Of a DNA stretch of 64,000 nucleotides, positions 36,543 through 45,507 are shown in pieces. A program made the translations under genes and the position numbers. The notes beneath the pieces are model-generated. The model made no database searches. It saw nothing but the letters and a program-made list of their open reading frames with translations, and was not told where the DNA came from. Origin of the DNA: JAGWBD01 sp965197455 (GTDB taxonomy: Bacteria > Chloroflexota > Anaerolineae > Aggregatilineales > Phototrophicaceae); assembly GCA_965197455.1 (NCBI GenBank), contig OZ240208.1:1364001-1428000 (forward strand), in the 5' to 3' direction. Each line of letters starts with the position of its first letter. The stretch's first letter is position 1.

Positions 36543-38109
36543 TTACCGGCTTGCAACTGGAGAGATGACCAGCCTGATGCTGCCCTTCCGACGGGCCTCG
36601 GGGAAAGCAAAAATGATGCGCCTGAGGTCCCGTTTCTCCTTGAAAAGCGCCACTTGCCGCACAAGCTCCGTTCGCTGCTGCAAGGTCTCGTCGTCGAATT
36701 CCACCCGCAGGGCCGCTCGTTCACCACGAATGATGACCTGACCCGCGCCTTCCTCGACCTCGCCAAAGGTGATCAGCACGCTCTCCAGCATGCCGGGCCC
36801 GCTGGCGAAACACACCTCGTCCAGCAACTCGATACGCCCCGGCGGACATTCGCGCTGCAACCTGACTGTCCGCACCAGAGACTCCAGGTCGGCTGCCTCA
36901 TCCCAGGCATTGGCAAGTTCCAGTTTCAGCAGATCCTGTCTGTCGTCGTTACTGTGTTCAAGTAATTGAGCGTGATATTGAGCGCCGGGTCTCGCATCTC
37001 CGCGCCGAACCTGGGAGGTCGGTCCCTGCATCCGGCCGTTTGGAACCGGGCAGGAATGGCCGAAAGACTGATTGACGAGCAAATCGTAGCGGCCCGCCCC
37101 GAAGTACTCGCGGCTGAAGCGGCTGCGCCCCGGGTCAACGATCAGCGACTCGCCACCAGGGTGCACGATGATCGAGCCCAGGTCGTTCTGGTTGTGCATC
37201 TCGCCGTTGTGGCCGCCTTTCGCCACCAGCACCAGCGCCTCCGGGTCGGACGGGTTCATGCGCGCAATCATCCAGTGCATGCCGCTGTAGAAATCATGCC
37301 TCGCGGGCACCAAACGTTCGTCATCAACTGCCTTTGACTGTGAGGCGCGCCACAGCAGGCTGCGCAGGTCCCAGGTCAGCGGCGCTTCACCCCAGTCGAG
37401 GCCCAGGCGCAGTTGCTCGCGCGCCAGGCTGTGCAGGTCCGGGATATCCAGGCGTTGCGCCAGCCACGCAATCAGCCATAACGGACAGGCATGGTCGGGG
37501 TGAATATCCGATTGTTCACCGTGCGCGCCGGCGTGCTGTACATCCAGTAGTGATCATGGCGCTGCAGCCAGGGCGTGAACAGGCGCCGGTCCACTTCGTG
37601 GCGGATGCGCTGGGCCAGGGCGGGCTCCAGCTCCGCACCCGGTATGAGATTGAATTCGGCTAGGTCAGCGCCGGTCATGGTGGCCATCAGGTCGATGTGT
37701 GGCCTCTCCATGTCAGTCAGTTGCTGCTGGTGCGCCGCGATGGACCAGGTGCTTTCCTCACAGATGGCCCAGGCCGTGTCAAGCAAAGGATCGAGAAAAC
37801 GCCCTTCGAACTCAAGGCACTCGGCCAGGGTCATCCATCCGAGCTGGCTGCGTCGTCGAGCCCAGCATGCATAATAGGCATTCCGCTCGCCCTCGGCTGA
37901 AACTTGAGGAAGAGCGTGGCCGGCATGGCCGGAATTCCGGCGCGTGCCGCCGCTTCACCCTGACTGATGACGCGCGCGCATTCCGCCTCTCCCAGGCCGG
38001 CCTTGACAGCCTCCCAGGAATCGCGGTCCGCGGCCGGCGGCATGGGCGGCCCGGCCTGTTCCTCGCGCAGCACGCGCTCCACCTGAATCACGTTCAGATC
38101 GCGTAGCAT
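36543..38109 (-). pseudogene. Heparinase II/III-like pseudogene (duplicate of the gene at 34030)
   Basis: The sequence begins at ATG 38109 (MLRDLNVIQVERVLREEQAG), parallel to MLRNVNAIEVERALREGQSG of the intact copy. Near 37890 a frameshift after LFLKFQ moves the homologous sequence (GERNAYYACW) to another frame. Near 37505 a deletion removes the equivalent of residues 201-308 of the intact protein, joining TVNN to the HPDHACPLWLIAWLAQ region, again out of frame. The last third, with GGHNGEMHNQNDLGSI, is still open to 36543. Two frame lesions and loss of part of the toroid mean it cannot make the full protein. Confidence 0.92.
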
Positions 38110-38137
38110 GCTGCCTGCCTCTATAGAAGAATTGTAT

Positions 38138-41065
38138 TCAGACGGGCTCGGGCATTGCCTCGCGTCGGGCCAGCACCGGCCGCAGCCAGCGTCCGGTGTA
38201 ACTGGCCTCCTGCATGGCGACCGACTCGGGCGTGCCGGTGGCGATGACCTCGCCGCCGCCGTCGCCGCCTTCCGGGCCGAGGTCGACGAGCCAGTCCGCC
38301 ACCTTGATGATGTCCAGATTGTGCTCGATGACCAGCACCGTGTTGCCATTGTCAACCAGTTGCTGCAGCACCGCAATCAATCGCTTGACATCCGCGGCGT
38401 GCAGGCCGGTGGAGGGTTCGTCCAGGATGTAGAGCGTCTGGCCGGTGGCGCGCTTGGCCAGCTCGCGGCTGAGCTTTACGCGCTGCGCCTCGCCACCGCT
38501 GAGCGTGGTCGCCGGCTGCCCTATGCGAATGTAGCCCAGGCCCACGGCGTCCAGCGTTTGCAGCTTGTTGAAGATGGTCGGGAAATTGACGAAGAACTCC
38601 AGCCCTTCGCTCACCGTCATGTCCAGCACGTCGGCGATGCTCTTGCGACGATACTGCACCTGCAGCGTTTCGCGATTGTAGCGCGCGCCCAGACACACGT
38701 CGCAGGTTACGTAGATGTCCGGCAGGAACTGCATCTCGATCTGCAGCTGCCCCTGCCCCTGGCAGTTCTCGCAGCGTCCGCCCTTCACATTAAAGCTGAA
38801 GCGGCCGGGCTTGTAGCCGCGAATCTTGCTCTCCGGCAGCTCGGCGAAAAGTTGCCGGATGGCGTCGAACATCTTGGTGTAGGTGCCCGGGTTGCTGCGC
38901 GGCGTGCGCCCGATGGGACTCTGGTCGATGTTGATGATCTTGTCGATGTGCTCCACGCCCTCCAGCGCTGCCAGCGCGCCGGCGCGCTCGCGGCTGCGGT
39001 TGATGCGCCGCGCCAGCTGCCGGTAAAGCGTGTCGACCAGCAGCGTGCTCTTGCCACTGCCGCTCACACCGGTGATGCAAATCAGGGTGCCCAGTGGCAG
39101 GCTGACATCGATGTTCTTGAGGTTGTTCTCGCTGGCGCCACGCATGGTCAGCGCGAGGCCGTTACCATTGCGCCTGGTCTCCGGCAACTCGATGCGTAGC
39201 CGGCCGGAAAGGTAGGCGCCGGTCAGGCTTTCCGCGACCAGCTCGATATCTTCCGGCGTCCCCTCGGCGACGACATAACCACCGCGTTCGCCGGCGCCCG
39301 GCCCCAGGTCGATCAGCCAGTCCGCCGAGCGCATGGTCTCCTCGTCATGCTCGACAACCAGCAGCGTGTTGCCCAGGTCACGCATCCCCTTCAGCGTGTC
39401 GATCAGGCGCGCGTTGTCGCGCTGGTGCAGGCCGATGGAGGGCTCATCGAGCACGTAGAGCACGCCGGTCAGGCGGCTGCCAATTTGCGTCGCGAGGCGG
39501 ATGCGCTGGGCTTCACCGCCGCTCAGCGACCCGGCGAAGCGCGCGAGCGTCAGATAGTCCAGACCCACGTCGTTGAGGAAGCGTGCGCGCGCGCCGATCT
39601 CGTTCAGCACCTGGCGCGCAATGTGTCGCTCGCGCGCCCCCAGCGCTGACCCGTCTGCCGTCGCGCTCTCGCCGCGCAGCGCCTGCACGCTGTCCAGCAG
39701 CGCCTGCACCGTCATCGCCGTGTACTCGTGGATGGACTTGCCGGCCACGGTCACTGCCAGCGCCTCTGGCCGCAGCCGGCGCCCGGCGCAGGTGACGCAG
39801 GGCGTGCGCACCATACATTCCTCAATGCGGTCGCGGATGAAATCGGAGCTGGTATCGCGGTAGCGCCGGTTCAGGTTGTTGACTATTCCCTCGAAAGTGG
39901 TGCTCCAGCTGCGCTGCTGACCCTGACTGTTGCGATATTGCACTTCAAACCGGCGTCCGCCACAGCCATACATGACGGCCTGCTGCTGTTCCTCCGTCAA
40001 CTCGCGCCAGGGCGTGTGCAGGTTGAAGTCCAGCGCCCGCGCCAGCGACCGCATCAGGCCGGTTGTCCAGCCCGACGACTCGCTCAGGTTCCAGCCGTTG
40101 GCATCAATAGCGCCGTCGGCGATGCCCGCCTCCGGGTCCGCCACCAGCTGGACGGGGTCAATCTCCAGCCGAAAGCCCAGCCCCTGACAGTCCGGACAGG
40201 CGCCCTTGGGCGTGTTGAAGCTGAACAGGCGCGGCTCCAGTTCCGGCAGGCTGCCATGACCGTTCACGCAGGCCAGATGTTCGCTGAACAGGATGTCGCG
40301 CGGCTGCTGCGCATCCGTGACATCGTTGATGATGACGAGACCCTTGCCCAGCTCCAGCGCCGTCTCGATCGAGTCCGTCAAACGCGTGACGAAGCCGCGC
40401 GCTTCTTCGCTGGCCGGGTCTTCGTAGTGGCGCAGGATTAATCGGTCGACGACGATTTCGATATTGTGGATCTTGTAGCGGTCGAGCGTGATCTGCTCCT
40501 CCAGTTCGTGCAGCTCGCCGTTTACGCGCACGCGCTGGAAGCCGGCCCTGCCGATTTCCTCGAACACCTTCTCGTGGTGTCCCTTGCGATTCTGCACCAC
40601 CGGCGCCAGGATTTGCGCGCGCGTCCCCGCCGCCAGCGCCAGCACGGCGTCCACAATTTGCTGCGCGCTCTGCGCCATGACTTCATCGCCGCAGACCGGG
40701 CAGTGCGGCACGCCGATGCGCGCGTACAGCAGGCGCAGGTAATCGTAAATCTCGGTGACCGTGCCTACTGTGGAGCGCGGGTTCTGGCTGACGCCACGCT
40801 GGTCGATCGAGACCGCCGGGCTGAGCCCCTCGATCTGGTCGACGTCCGGCTTCTCCATCTGCCCCAGAAACTGACGCGCGTAGGCGCTCAGGCTTTCCAC
40901 ATAGCGACGCTGCCCTTCGGCGAAGATGGTGTCGAAGGCCAGCGATGACTTGCCTGAGCCCGAGAGCCCGGTGATGACGACCAGGCTGTCGCGCGGAATG
41001 TCAACGTCAATGTCCTTGAGATTGTGCTCGCGCGCTCCACGCACCACAATCTGGTCCAGCGCCAT
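38138..41065 (-). CDS. uvrA: Excinuclease ABC subunit A
   Basis: This 975-residue protein has both ABC modules: Walker A GLSGSGKSSL near residue 32 and GVSGSGKSTL near 665, with signatures SLSGGEAQR and TLSGGEAQR. Zinc-binding Cys pairs are CPVCGDE, CPDCQGLG, CVTCAGRR, CENCQGQG and CDVCLGARYN. It is a normal-length UvrA that scans DNA for bulky damage in nucleotide excision repair. It is the first gene of the long minus-strand block, with its own promoter at 41102. Its 3' end was copied in duplication C. Confidence 0.97.
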   Translation of the reverse strand: MALDQIVVRGAREHNLKDIDVDIPRDSLVVITGLSGSGKSSLAFDTIFAEGQRRYVESLSAYARQFLGQMEKPDVDQIEGLSPAVSIDQRGVSQNPRSTVGTVTEIYDYLRLLYARIGVPHCPVCGDEVMAQSAQQIVDAVLALAAGTRAQILAPVVQNRKGHHEKVFEEIGRAGFQRVRVNGELHELEEQITLDRYKIHNIEIVVDRLILRHYEDPASEEARGFVTRLTDSIETALELGKGLVIINDVTDAQQPRDILFSEHLACVNGHGSLPELEPRLFSFNTPKGACPDCQGLGFRLEIDPVQLVADPEAGIADGAIDANGWNLSESSGWTTGLMRSLARALDFNLHTPWRELTEEQQQAVMYGCGGRRFEVQYRNSQGQQRSWSTTFEGIVNNLNRRYRDTSSDFIRDRIEECMVRTPCVTCAGRRLRPEALAVTVAGKSIHEYTAMTVQALLDSVQALRGESATADGSALGARERHIARQVLNEIGARARFLNDVGLDYLTLARFAGSLSGGEAQRIRLATQIGSRLTGVLYVLDEPSIGLHQRDNARLIDTLKGMRDLGNTLLVVEHDEETMRSADWLIDLGPGAGERGGYVVAEGTPEDIELVAESLTGAYLSGRLRIELPETRRNGNGLALTMRGASENNLKNIDVSLPLGTLICITGVSGSGKSTLLVDTLYRQLARRINRSRERAGALAALEGVEHIDKIINIDQSPIGRTPRSNPGTYTKMFDAIRQLFAELPESKIRGYKPGRFSFNVKGGRCENCQGQGQLQIEMQFLPDIYVTCDVCLGARYNRETLQVQYRRKSIADVLDMTVSEGLEFFVNFPTIFNKLQTLDAVGLGYIRIGQPATTLSGGEAQRVKLSRELAKRATGQTLYILDEPSTGLHAADVKRLIAVLQQLVDNGNTVLVIEHNLDIIKVADWLVDLGPEGGDGGGEVIATGTPESVAMQEASYTGRWLRPVLARREAMPEPV

Positions 41066-41101
41066 GGTTTCTTCCTGCTATCCGCTTCCAGTGGACAGTC
41101 A

Positions 41102-41130
41102 ATTGTAAGGCCGCGCCGCAGTGCTGACAA
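41102..41130 (-). promoter_or_regulatory. Promoter of uvrA
   Basis: Read leftward, TTGTCA (41125-41130), a 17-base spacer and TACAAT (41102-41107) precede ATG 41065 by 37 bases. No obvious LexA box was noticed next to it. Confidence 0.7.
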
Positions 41131-41176
41131 GCGCGGGCGCGCCTCTGGTTCACTGTAAGAGACAAGCACTGGCGCT

Positions 41177-41261
41177 GGCCGCCCTCACCCACGGGGCCGT
41201 ATCCCGCCGGGAAGGGCTCCCGTCGTGAGCGACGGGAAAGGATTTAGGGCGAGGGCCGGCC
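41177..41261. repeat. REP/MITE-like palindromic element
   Basis: An outer stem (GGCCGCCCTC at 41177-41186 with GAGGGCCGGCC at 41251-41261, one bulged base) encloses a small CCCG/CGGG hairpin and a perfect 8-bp hairpin, TCCCGTCG-TGAG-CGACGGGA (41218-41237). The closing part, AAGGATTTAGGGCGAGGG, resembles the ends of intergenic palindromic repeats common in several phyla. It lies between divergent uvrA and the thiolase gene. Confidence 0.65.
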
Positions 41262-41290
41262 ACATTCGACAGGTATTGCGAGAGTTTGCA

Positions 41291-41299
41291 TGCTATATT
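41291..41299 (+). promoter_or_regulatory. Extended -10 promoter for the thiolase-dehydratase pair
   Basis: TGC-TATATT ends 35 bases before ATG 41335. No -35 stands at the normal distance; TTGCGA at 41276 is too near (12-base spacer). Confidence 0.5.
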
Positions 41300-41334
41300 G
41301 CCGATCGGTTCCAGACAGTTCGGAGTCCCGCTTC

Positions 41335-42492
41335 ATGCGTGATGTGTACGTCCTCGGCATCGGTCAGACGCCCGTTGGCGAGTGGTGGGAGCGCAGCCTG
41401 CGTGACCTGGCTGGCGAGGCCCTGCAGGCCGCGGTGACGGACGCCGCCATCGACCGGCCCCAGGCGCTCTTCGTCGCCAACATGCTGGCCTCCCGCATCA
41501 GCAACCAGACCCAGCTGGGCGCGCTCATCGCCAGTCACGTCGGCTGGCGCGGCCTTGAGGCGACCACCGTGGAGGCCGCCTGTGCTTCCGGCGGCGTGGC
41601 CTTGCAGGCGGGCGTGCGCGCCATCGCCAGCGGTATGCTGGACCTGGTCGCGGTCTGCGGCGTGGAAAAGATGACCGACGCCACCAGCGGCCCGGTCACC
41701 ACCGCGCTGGCCACCGCCGCCGATGCCGATTATGAGAGCGCACACGGCGCCTCCTTCGTCGCCCTCAACGCCCTCATCATGCGTCGCTACATGCATGAGC
41801 ATCACATCGCCCACCTCGACTTCGCGCCCTTCAGCCTCAACGCCCATGCCAACGCCGTGCACAACCCCAACGCCATGTTCCGCCGCGCCATCTCACTGGA
41901 AACCTGGCAGCGCGCCCCCGTGATTTCCGACCCCGTCAACCTCTTCGACAGCTCGCCCGTCGCTGACGGCGCGGCAGCCGTCATCCTGGGCTCTGCCGAA
42001 CTGGCGCGCGCTTCCGGCCACGCGCCCCTGCGCGTGCTGGCCAGCGCCTGCGCCACCGACAGCGTCGATCTCGCCGGTCGTCAGGACCCAATCGATCTGT
42101 ATGCCGCCCGCCTCAGCACGCAACGCGCCCTCGACCAGGCCGGGCTGGCGCGCGAAGACATCGACGTCTTTGAGCTGCACGACGCCTTCTCCATCATGGC
42201 CGCACTGAGCCTGGAAGCGGCCGGTTTCGCCGCGCCCGGCCGCGCCACGCAGCTGGCCGCGGAGGGAGAAATTGGCACTCACGGGCGCATCCCGGTCTGT
42301 ACCCTCGGTGGCCTGAAAGGCCGCGGTCACCCGGTCGGCGCGACCGGCGTGTACGAAATAGCCGACCTCGTCACCCAGTTGCGCGGCGCCGCCGGGCCGG
42401 CCCAGGTACCCGGCGCAGCCATCGGTATGGCCCAGAACATTGGCGGCACCGGCGCCACCGTCGTCACTCATATCCTGGGCAGCGACGACTGA
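41335..42492 (+). CDS. Thiolase family protein (acetyl-CoA C-acyltransferase type)
   Basis: This 385-residue thiolase starts MRDVYVLGIGQTPVG; an upstream ATG (41290) overlaps the -10 and is rejected. It has the nucleophile C83 in EAACASGG, the ELHDAFSI segment, and GGLKGRGHPVGATG near the C-terminus with the catalytic His. It is of the SCP-x/archaeal type, lacking the second Cys in the usual CxG motif: the end reads AQNIGGTGATVV. No DUF35 or HMG-CoA synthase partner is beside it. It is followed 30 bp on by a sugar-acid dehydratase gene, so a link to breakdown of sugar-derived acids is possible. Confidence 0.88.
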   Translation: MRDVYVLGIGQTPVGEWWERSLRDLAGEALQAAVTDAAIDRPQALFVANMLASRISNQTQLGALIASHVGWRGLEATTVEAACASGGVALQAGVRAIASGMLDLVAVCGVEKMTDATSGPVTTALATAADADYESAHGASFVALNALIMRRYMHEHHIAHLDFAPFSLNAHANAVHNPNAMFRRAISLETWQRAPVISDPVNLFDSSPVADGAAAVILGSAELARASGHAPLRVLASACATDSVDLAGRQDPIDLYAARLSTQRALDQAGLAREDIDVFELHDAFSIMAALSLEAAGFAAPGRATQLAAEGEIGTHGRIPVCTLGGLKGRGHPVGATGVYEIADLVTQLRGAAGPAQVPGAAIGMAQNIGGTGATVVTHILGSDD

Positions 42493-42522
42493 CTCCCGCG
42501 TTTCACACAAAGGGGTAGACCC

Positions 42523-44235
42523 GTGACAAAATTGCGCAGCCAGGACTGGTTTGGCAATGAAGACAAACCCGGCTTTGTCGGTCGCAGTTGGCTGAAAAAC
42601 CAGGGCCTGCCCGACCACGTATTCGACGGCCGTCCGGTCATTGGCATCTGCAACACCTGGTCGGAACTGACGCCCTGCAACGGACACTTTCGTGTGCTGG
42701 CCGAGTTTGTGCGCCGCGGCGTTTACGAAGCCGGCGGCCTGCCACTGGAGTTCCCGGCCATGTCGCTGGGCGAGCCGCTGATGCGCCCTACCACCATGCT
42801 CTATCGCAACCTGGCCAGCATGGAAATCGAGGAGACCATCCGCGCCAACCCGCTGGACGGCGTCGTGCTGCTCACCGGCTGCGACAAGACCACGCCCGCC
42901 TGTCTGATGGGCGCGGCCAGCGTCGACCTGCCCACCATCGTCGTCAACGGTGGCCCCATGCTCAACGGCAAGTTTCGTGGCCGCGACATCGGCTCCGGCA
43001 CCGACGTCTGGCGTCTCAGCGATGACCTGCGCCTGGGTCGCATCACGCTTGATGACTATCACGGGGCCGAAAGCTGCATGTCGCGCAGCGACGGCCACTG
43101 CATGACCATGGGCACCGCCTCCACCATGGCTTGTATGGTCGAGGCCCTCGGCCTGACCTTGCCTGGCGCGGCCGCCATCCCGGCAGCCGACTCGCGCCGC
43201 CGGCGCCTGGCGCACCTTTCAGGCCGGCGCATCGTGGAAATGGTGCAGGAGGATCTGCGCCTCTCCACCATCCTGACCCGTCCCGCGCTGGAGAACAGCA
43301 TCCGCGTCAACGCAGCCGTGGGCGGCTCCACCAACTTCGTGCTGCATCTGCTGGCCCTGGCCGGACGCCTTGGCATCGAACTGACGTTGGACGACTTCGA
43401 CCGCCTCGGCAGCCAGATGCCGCTGCTGGTCAACCTGATGCCTTCCGGCCAGTATCTGATGGAAGACTTCTTCTACGCCGGCGGCCTGCCGGTCGTTATC
43501 CAGCAGCTGCGCGGCTTGCTGCACGTGGACGCGCTGACCGTCAATGGCGGCACGCTGGCAGAGAACACGGCGGGCGCTGCCAACTACAACCGCGAGGTCA
43601 TCGCCGACCTTGACGCGCCCTTCCAGCACGAGGCCGGCCTCAGCGTCCTGCGCGGCAACCTCTGCCCGGATGGCGCCATTATCAAGCCCTCCGCCGCCGC
43701 GCCCGACCTGCTGCAACATCGCGCTCGCGCCGTCGTCTTTGAAGACATTGATGACTATCACCAACGTATCGACGACCCCGACCTTGAGGTCGCGGCGGAC
43801 AGTGTGCTGGTGCTCAAGCAGGTCGGGCCGCGCGGCTTCCCGGGCATGCCCGAGGTCGGTAACTTCAACCTGCCGAAGAAACTGCTCTTGCAGGGCGTCG
43901 AAGATATGGTGCGCATTTCGGACGGGCGCATGAGCGGCACGGCCTTCGGCGCGGTCGTGTTACACGTGGCCCCGGAATCGGCCCTGGGTAGCGCACTGGC
44001 CCTGGTGCGCAATGGCGACGAGATCGAGCTTGACGTGCCAGCGCGGCGGCTGCAGTTACTGGTCAGCGACGAGGAACTGCTGCTGCGGCGCGCAGCATGG
44101 CAGCCGCGGCCCCTGCCTGGCGCGCGTGGCTACACCAAACTCTACGTTGAACATGTACAGCAGGCGGACAGCGGCGTGGATTTCGATTTCCTGCGTGGCG
44201 GCTCGGGCGCAGCGGTAAAACACGCCGGCCATTAA
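42523..44235 (+). CDS. IlvD/Edd family dehydratase, probably pentonate (L-arabonate/xylonate type)
   Basis: This 570-residue dehydratase has the three Fe-S cysteines of the family at C52 (ELTPCNGHF), C120 (TGCDKTTPA) and C193 (DGHCMTMGTAST). The N-terminus (RSWLKNQGLP, GICNTWSELTPCN) is that of the sugar-acid branch, such as L-arabonate dehydratase, rather than of dihydroxy-acid dehydratase in branched-chain synthesis. It would convert an aldonate to its 2-keto-3-deoxy form. No aldolase or branched-chain gene is adjacent. Together with the pectin block across the intergenic repeat it suggests use of plant cell-wall sugars. Confidence 0.87.
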   Translation: MTKLRSQDWFGNEDKPGFVGRSWLKNQGLPDHVFDGRPVIGICNTWSELTPCNGHFRVLAEFVRRGVYEAGGLPLEFPAMSLGEPLMRPTTMLYRNLASMEIEETIRANPLDGVVLLTGCDKTTPACLMGAASVDLPTIVVNGGPMLNGKFRGRDIGSGTDVWRLSDDLRLGRITLDDYHGAESCMSRSDGHCMTMGTASTMACMVEALGLTLPGAAAIPAADSRRRRLAHLSGRRIVEMVQEDLRLSTILTRPALENSIRVNAAVGGSTNFVLHLLALAGRLGIELTLDDFDRLGSQMPLLVNLMPSGQYLMEDFFYAGGLPVVIQQLRGLLHVDALTVNGGTLAENTAGAANYNREVIADLDAPFQHEAGLSVLRGNLCPDGAIIKPSAAAPDLLQHRARAVVFEDIDDYHQRIDDPDLEVAADSVLVLKQVGPRGFPGMPEVGNFNLPKKLLLQGVEDMVRISDGRMSGTAFGAVVLHVAPESALGSALALVRNGDEIELDVPARRLQLLVSDEELLLRRAAWQPRPLPGARGYTKLYVEHVQQADSGVDFDFLRGGSGAAVKHAGH

Positions 44236-44262
44236 GGCGTCAGGTCAACAGGCCGGCGTCGC

Positions 44263-45387
44263 TCAGCCTCTCACAGGGCTGTCTGCGGCCTCGACTGAAT
44301 AGTCGCTCAGGTGCTCGGACAAGGTCACATTGGCCAGACTGCGCACGATCGAGATCCAGCTGCGGCCAGGCGTGAGCTGAATCGGCTTGTCGCTGCCGGT
44401 GTGGGTGAGCTGCAGCGCCATGCCTGGCGCCTGGCTGGCGCGGCGCCAGCGCCCGCTGTACCAGCGCCCGTCACGCGCCACCAACGCCGACCCACTGCCC
44501 CACAACTGCAGCTCCAGCGAGTCATCATCCGCGCCAGGCACGAACAGGTCCGGCCGCCGCACGTGCCGCACCTGCAGCACAATCAGGTTGTCCGCCCACA
44601 GCTGTTCGCCATCCACAGCATCAAAATGCGCTACTCCATCGGTAAAGCGCAGCCAGCGGCCACTTCTGATGTCATATTGCCATTGGGCGCTGGTCTGCCC
44701 CCACCAGTCGAGACCCACTTCCCGCACAGGCTGGCCGCCGATGTCCGGCACGCTGTCAAAGGCGAAGCCGATCGCCTTGTAACCAAAATTGTTGCCACGC
44801 GCGTTCGCTGCCTGATACAGCCGTTGCGTGTCAAGAAACAGGGTGTGCTCATAGCCCACGCCCGGTAGCTGGTAGCGACAGAAACCGGCCTTCAGGCAAT
44901 TGTCGCCAGTCAAGGGCGAGAAGGCGTGCTGCCAGCGGGTTGAATTCCAGATGAAATTCTGGATCGGAATGCTGGTGCCGGAGTAGGCCAGAAAGGCACT
45001 GTACATGGACATCAGCTCCAGATCGAGCAGGCGCGCGCTGCGCACCGAGCCGACATGCTGCGGCGCTTTGCTGCGATATATGGCGGCAAGGCGCGTGATC
45101 CCGTTCTCGGATTCCACCTCGTAGACGAGGTCGGCCTGGTTGACACCCGACTGCGGGCGCACCACCGGCGGGAAATTGGAGACTTTCACAATCAGGTTGC
45201 GGCGCTCCATGGACGCCACATCAGGATAGGGCAGCCCCGTCAGGGAATTGTAGTCAAGCGGATACTCTTCCGGGCCGCTTGGCTCGGGCAGGTCGCCCCT
45301 TGTCCGCTGCGACACTTCTTCCGCGCCCGCCAGTGGAGCTATCAGGAGCAGAACCAGAACCAGTGCAACCAGGCGTGCCGTGGGCAT
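44263..45387 (-). CDS. DUF3048 domain protein (YerB-like), secreted
   Basis: The 374-residue protein has a signal peptide of about 22 residues (LVALVLVLLLIAPLAGA) without a lipobox Cys. The DUF3048 signature follows: NSLTGLPY, RNLIVKVSNFPPVVRPQSGV, QADLVYEVESENGITRLAAI and HVGSVRSARLLDLEL. The C-terminal part (AHFDAVDGEQLWADNLIVLQ, PGRSWISIV) matches the second half of the family. The function is unknown; it should lie outside the membrane. It is divergent from the deacetylase gene. Confidence 0.9.
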   Translation of the reverse strand: MPTARLVALVLVLLLIAPLAGAEEVSQRTRGDLPEPSGPEEYPLDYNSLTGLPYPDVASMERRNLIVKVSNFPPVVRPQSGVNQADLVYEVESENGITRLAAIYRSKAPQHVGSVRSARLLDLELMSMYSAFLAYSGTSIPIQNFIWNSTRWQHAFSPLTGDNCLKAGFCRYQLPGVGYEHTLFLDTQRLYQAANARGNNFGYKAIGFAFDSVPDIGGQPVREVGLDWWGQTSAQWQYDIRSGRWLRFTDGVAHFDAVDGEQLWADNLIVLQVRHVRRPDLFVPGADDDSLELQLWGSGSALVARDGRWYSGRWRRASQAPGMALQLTHTGSDKPIQLTPGRSWISIVRSLANVTLSEHLSDYSVEAADSPVRG

Positions 45388-45425
45388 GAGGCGCTAATCT
45401 CCGGGAGCCGGACAATTCCGGCGGC

Positions 45426-45431
45426 AGTATA
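45426..45431 (-). promoter_or_regulatory. -10 element for the DUF3048 gene
   Basis: Read leftward this is TATACT, 38 bases before ATG 45387. It stands back to back with another TATACT at 45478 for the divergent deacetylase gene. Confidence 0.45.
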
Positions 45432-45477
45432 GTGCGCGCGCGACAGGGTTGCACAGGGACAGTTGCCGCGAACGGGC

Positions 45478-45483
45478 TATACT
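45478..45483 (+). promoter_or_regulatory. -10 element for the PIG-L deacetylase gene
   Basis: TATACT lies 24 bases before ATG 45508, with AAGGAGG between them as ribosome site. No -35 at the normal spacing is clear. Confidence 0.45.
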
Positions 45484-45507
45484 GTGGGCCTGTTGAAGGA
45501 GGATGCC

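Larger units (their letters stand above)
33708..38401 (-). repeat. Tandem duplication C: heparinase-like gene with the 3' end of uvrA and the 5' end of SBP3
   Basis: The right-hand copy is the true uvrA 3' end, the heparinase-like pseudogene and a stump of an SBP3-like start. The left-hand copy is a uvrA stump, the intact heparinase-like gene and the true SBP3 gene. The join is near 36206/36207. Gaps from uvrA stop to heparinase-like start are similar (20 and 28 bases). The spacers between the heparinase-like genes and the SBP starts have diverged beyond easy alignment. Confidence 0.87.

Noticed and set aside
36543..37834. Two separate small genes for heparinase-like proteins
   Set aside because: Side-by-side comparison with 34030-35922 shows they are pieces of one gene split by a frameshift and a deletion.
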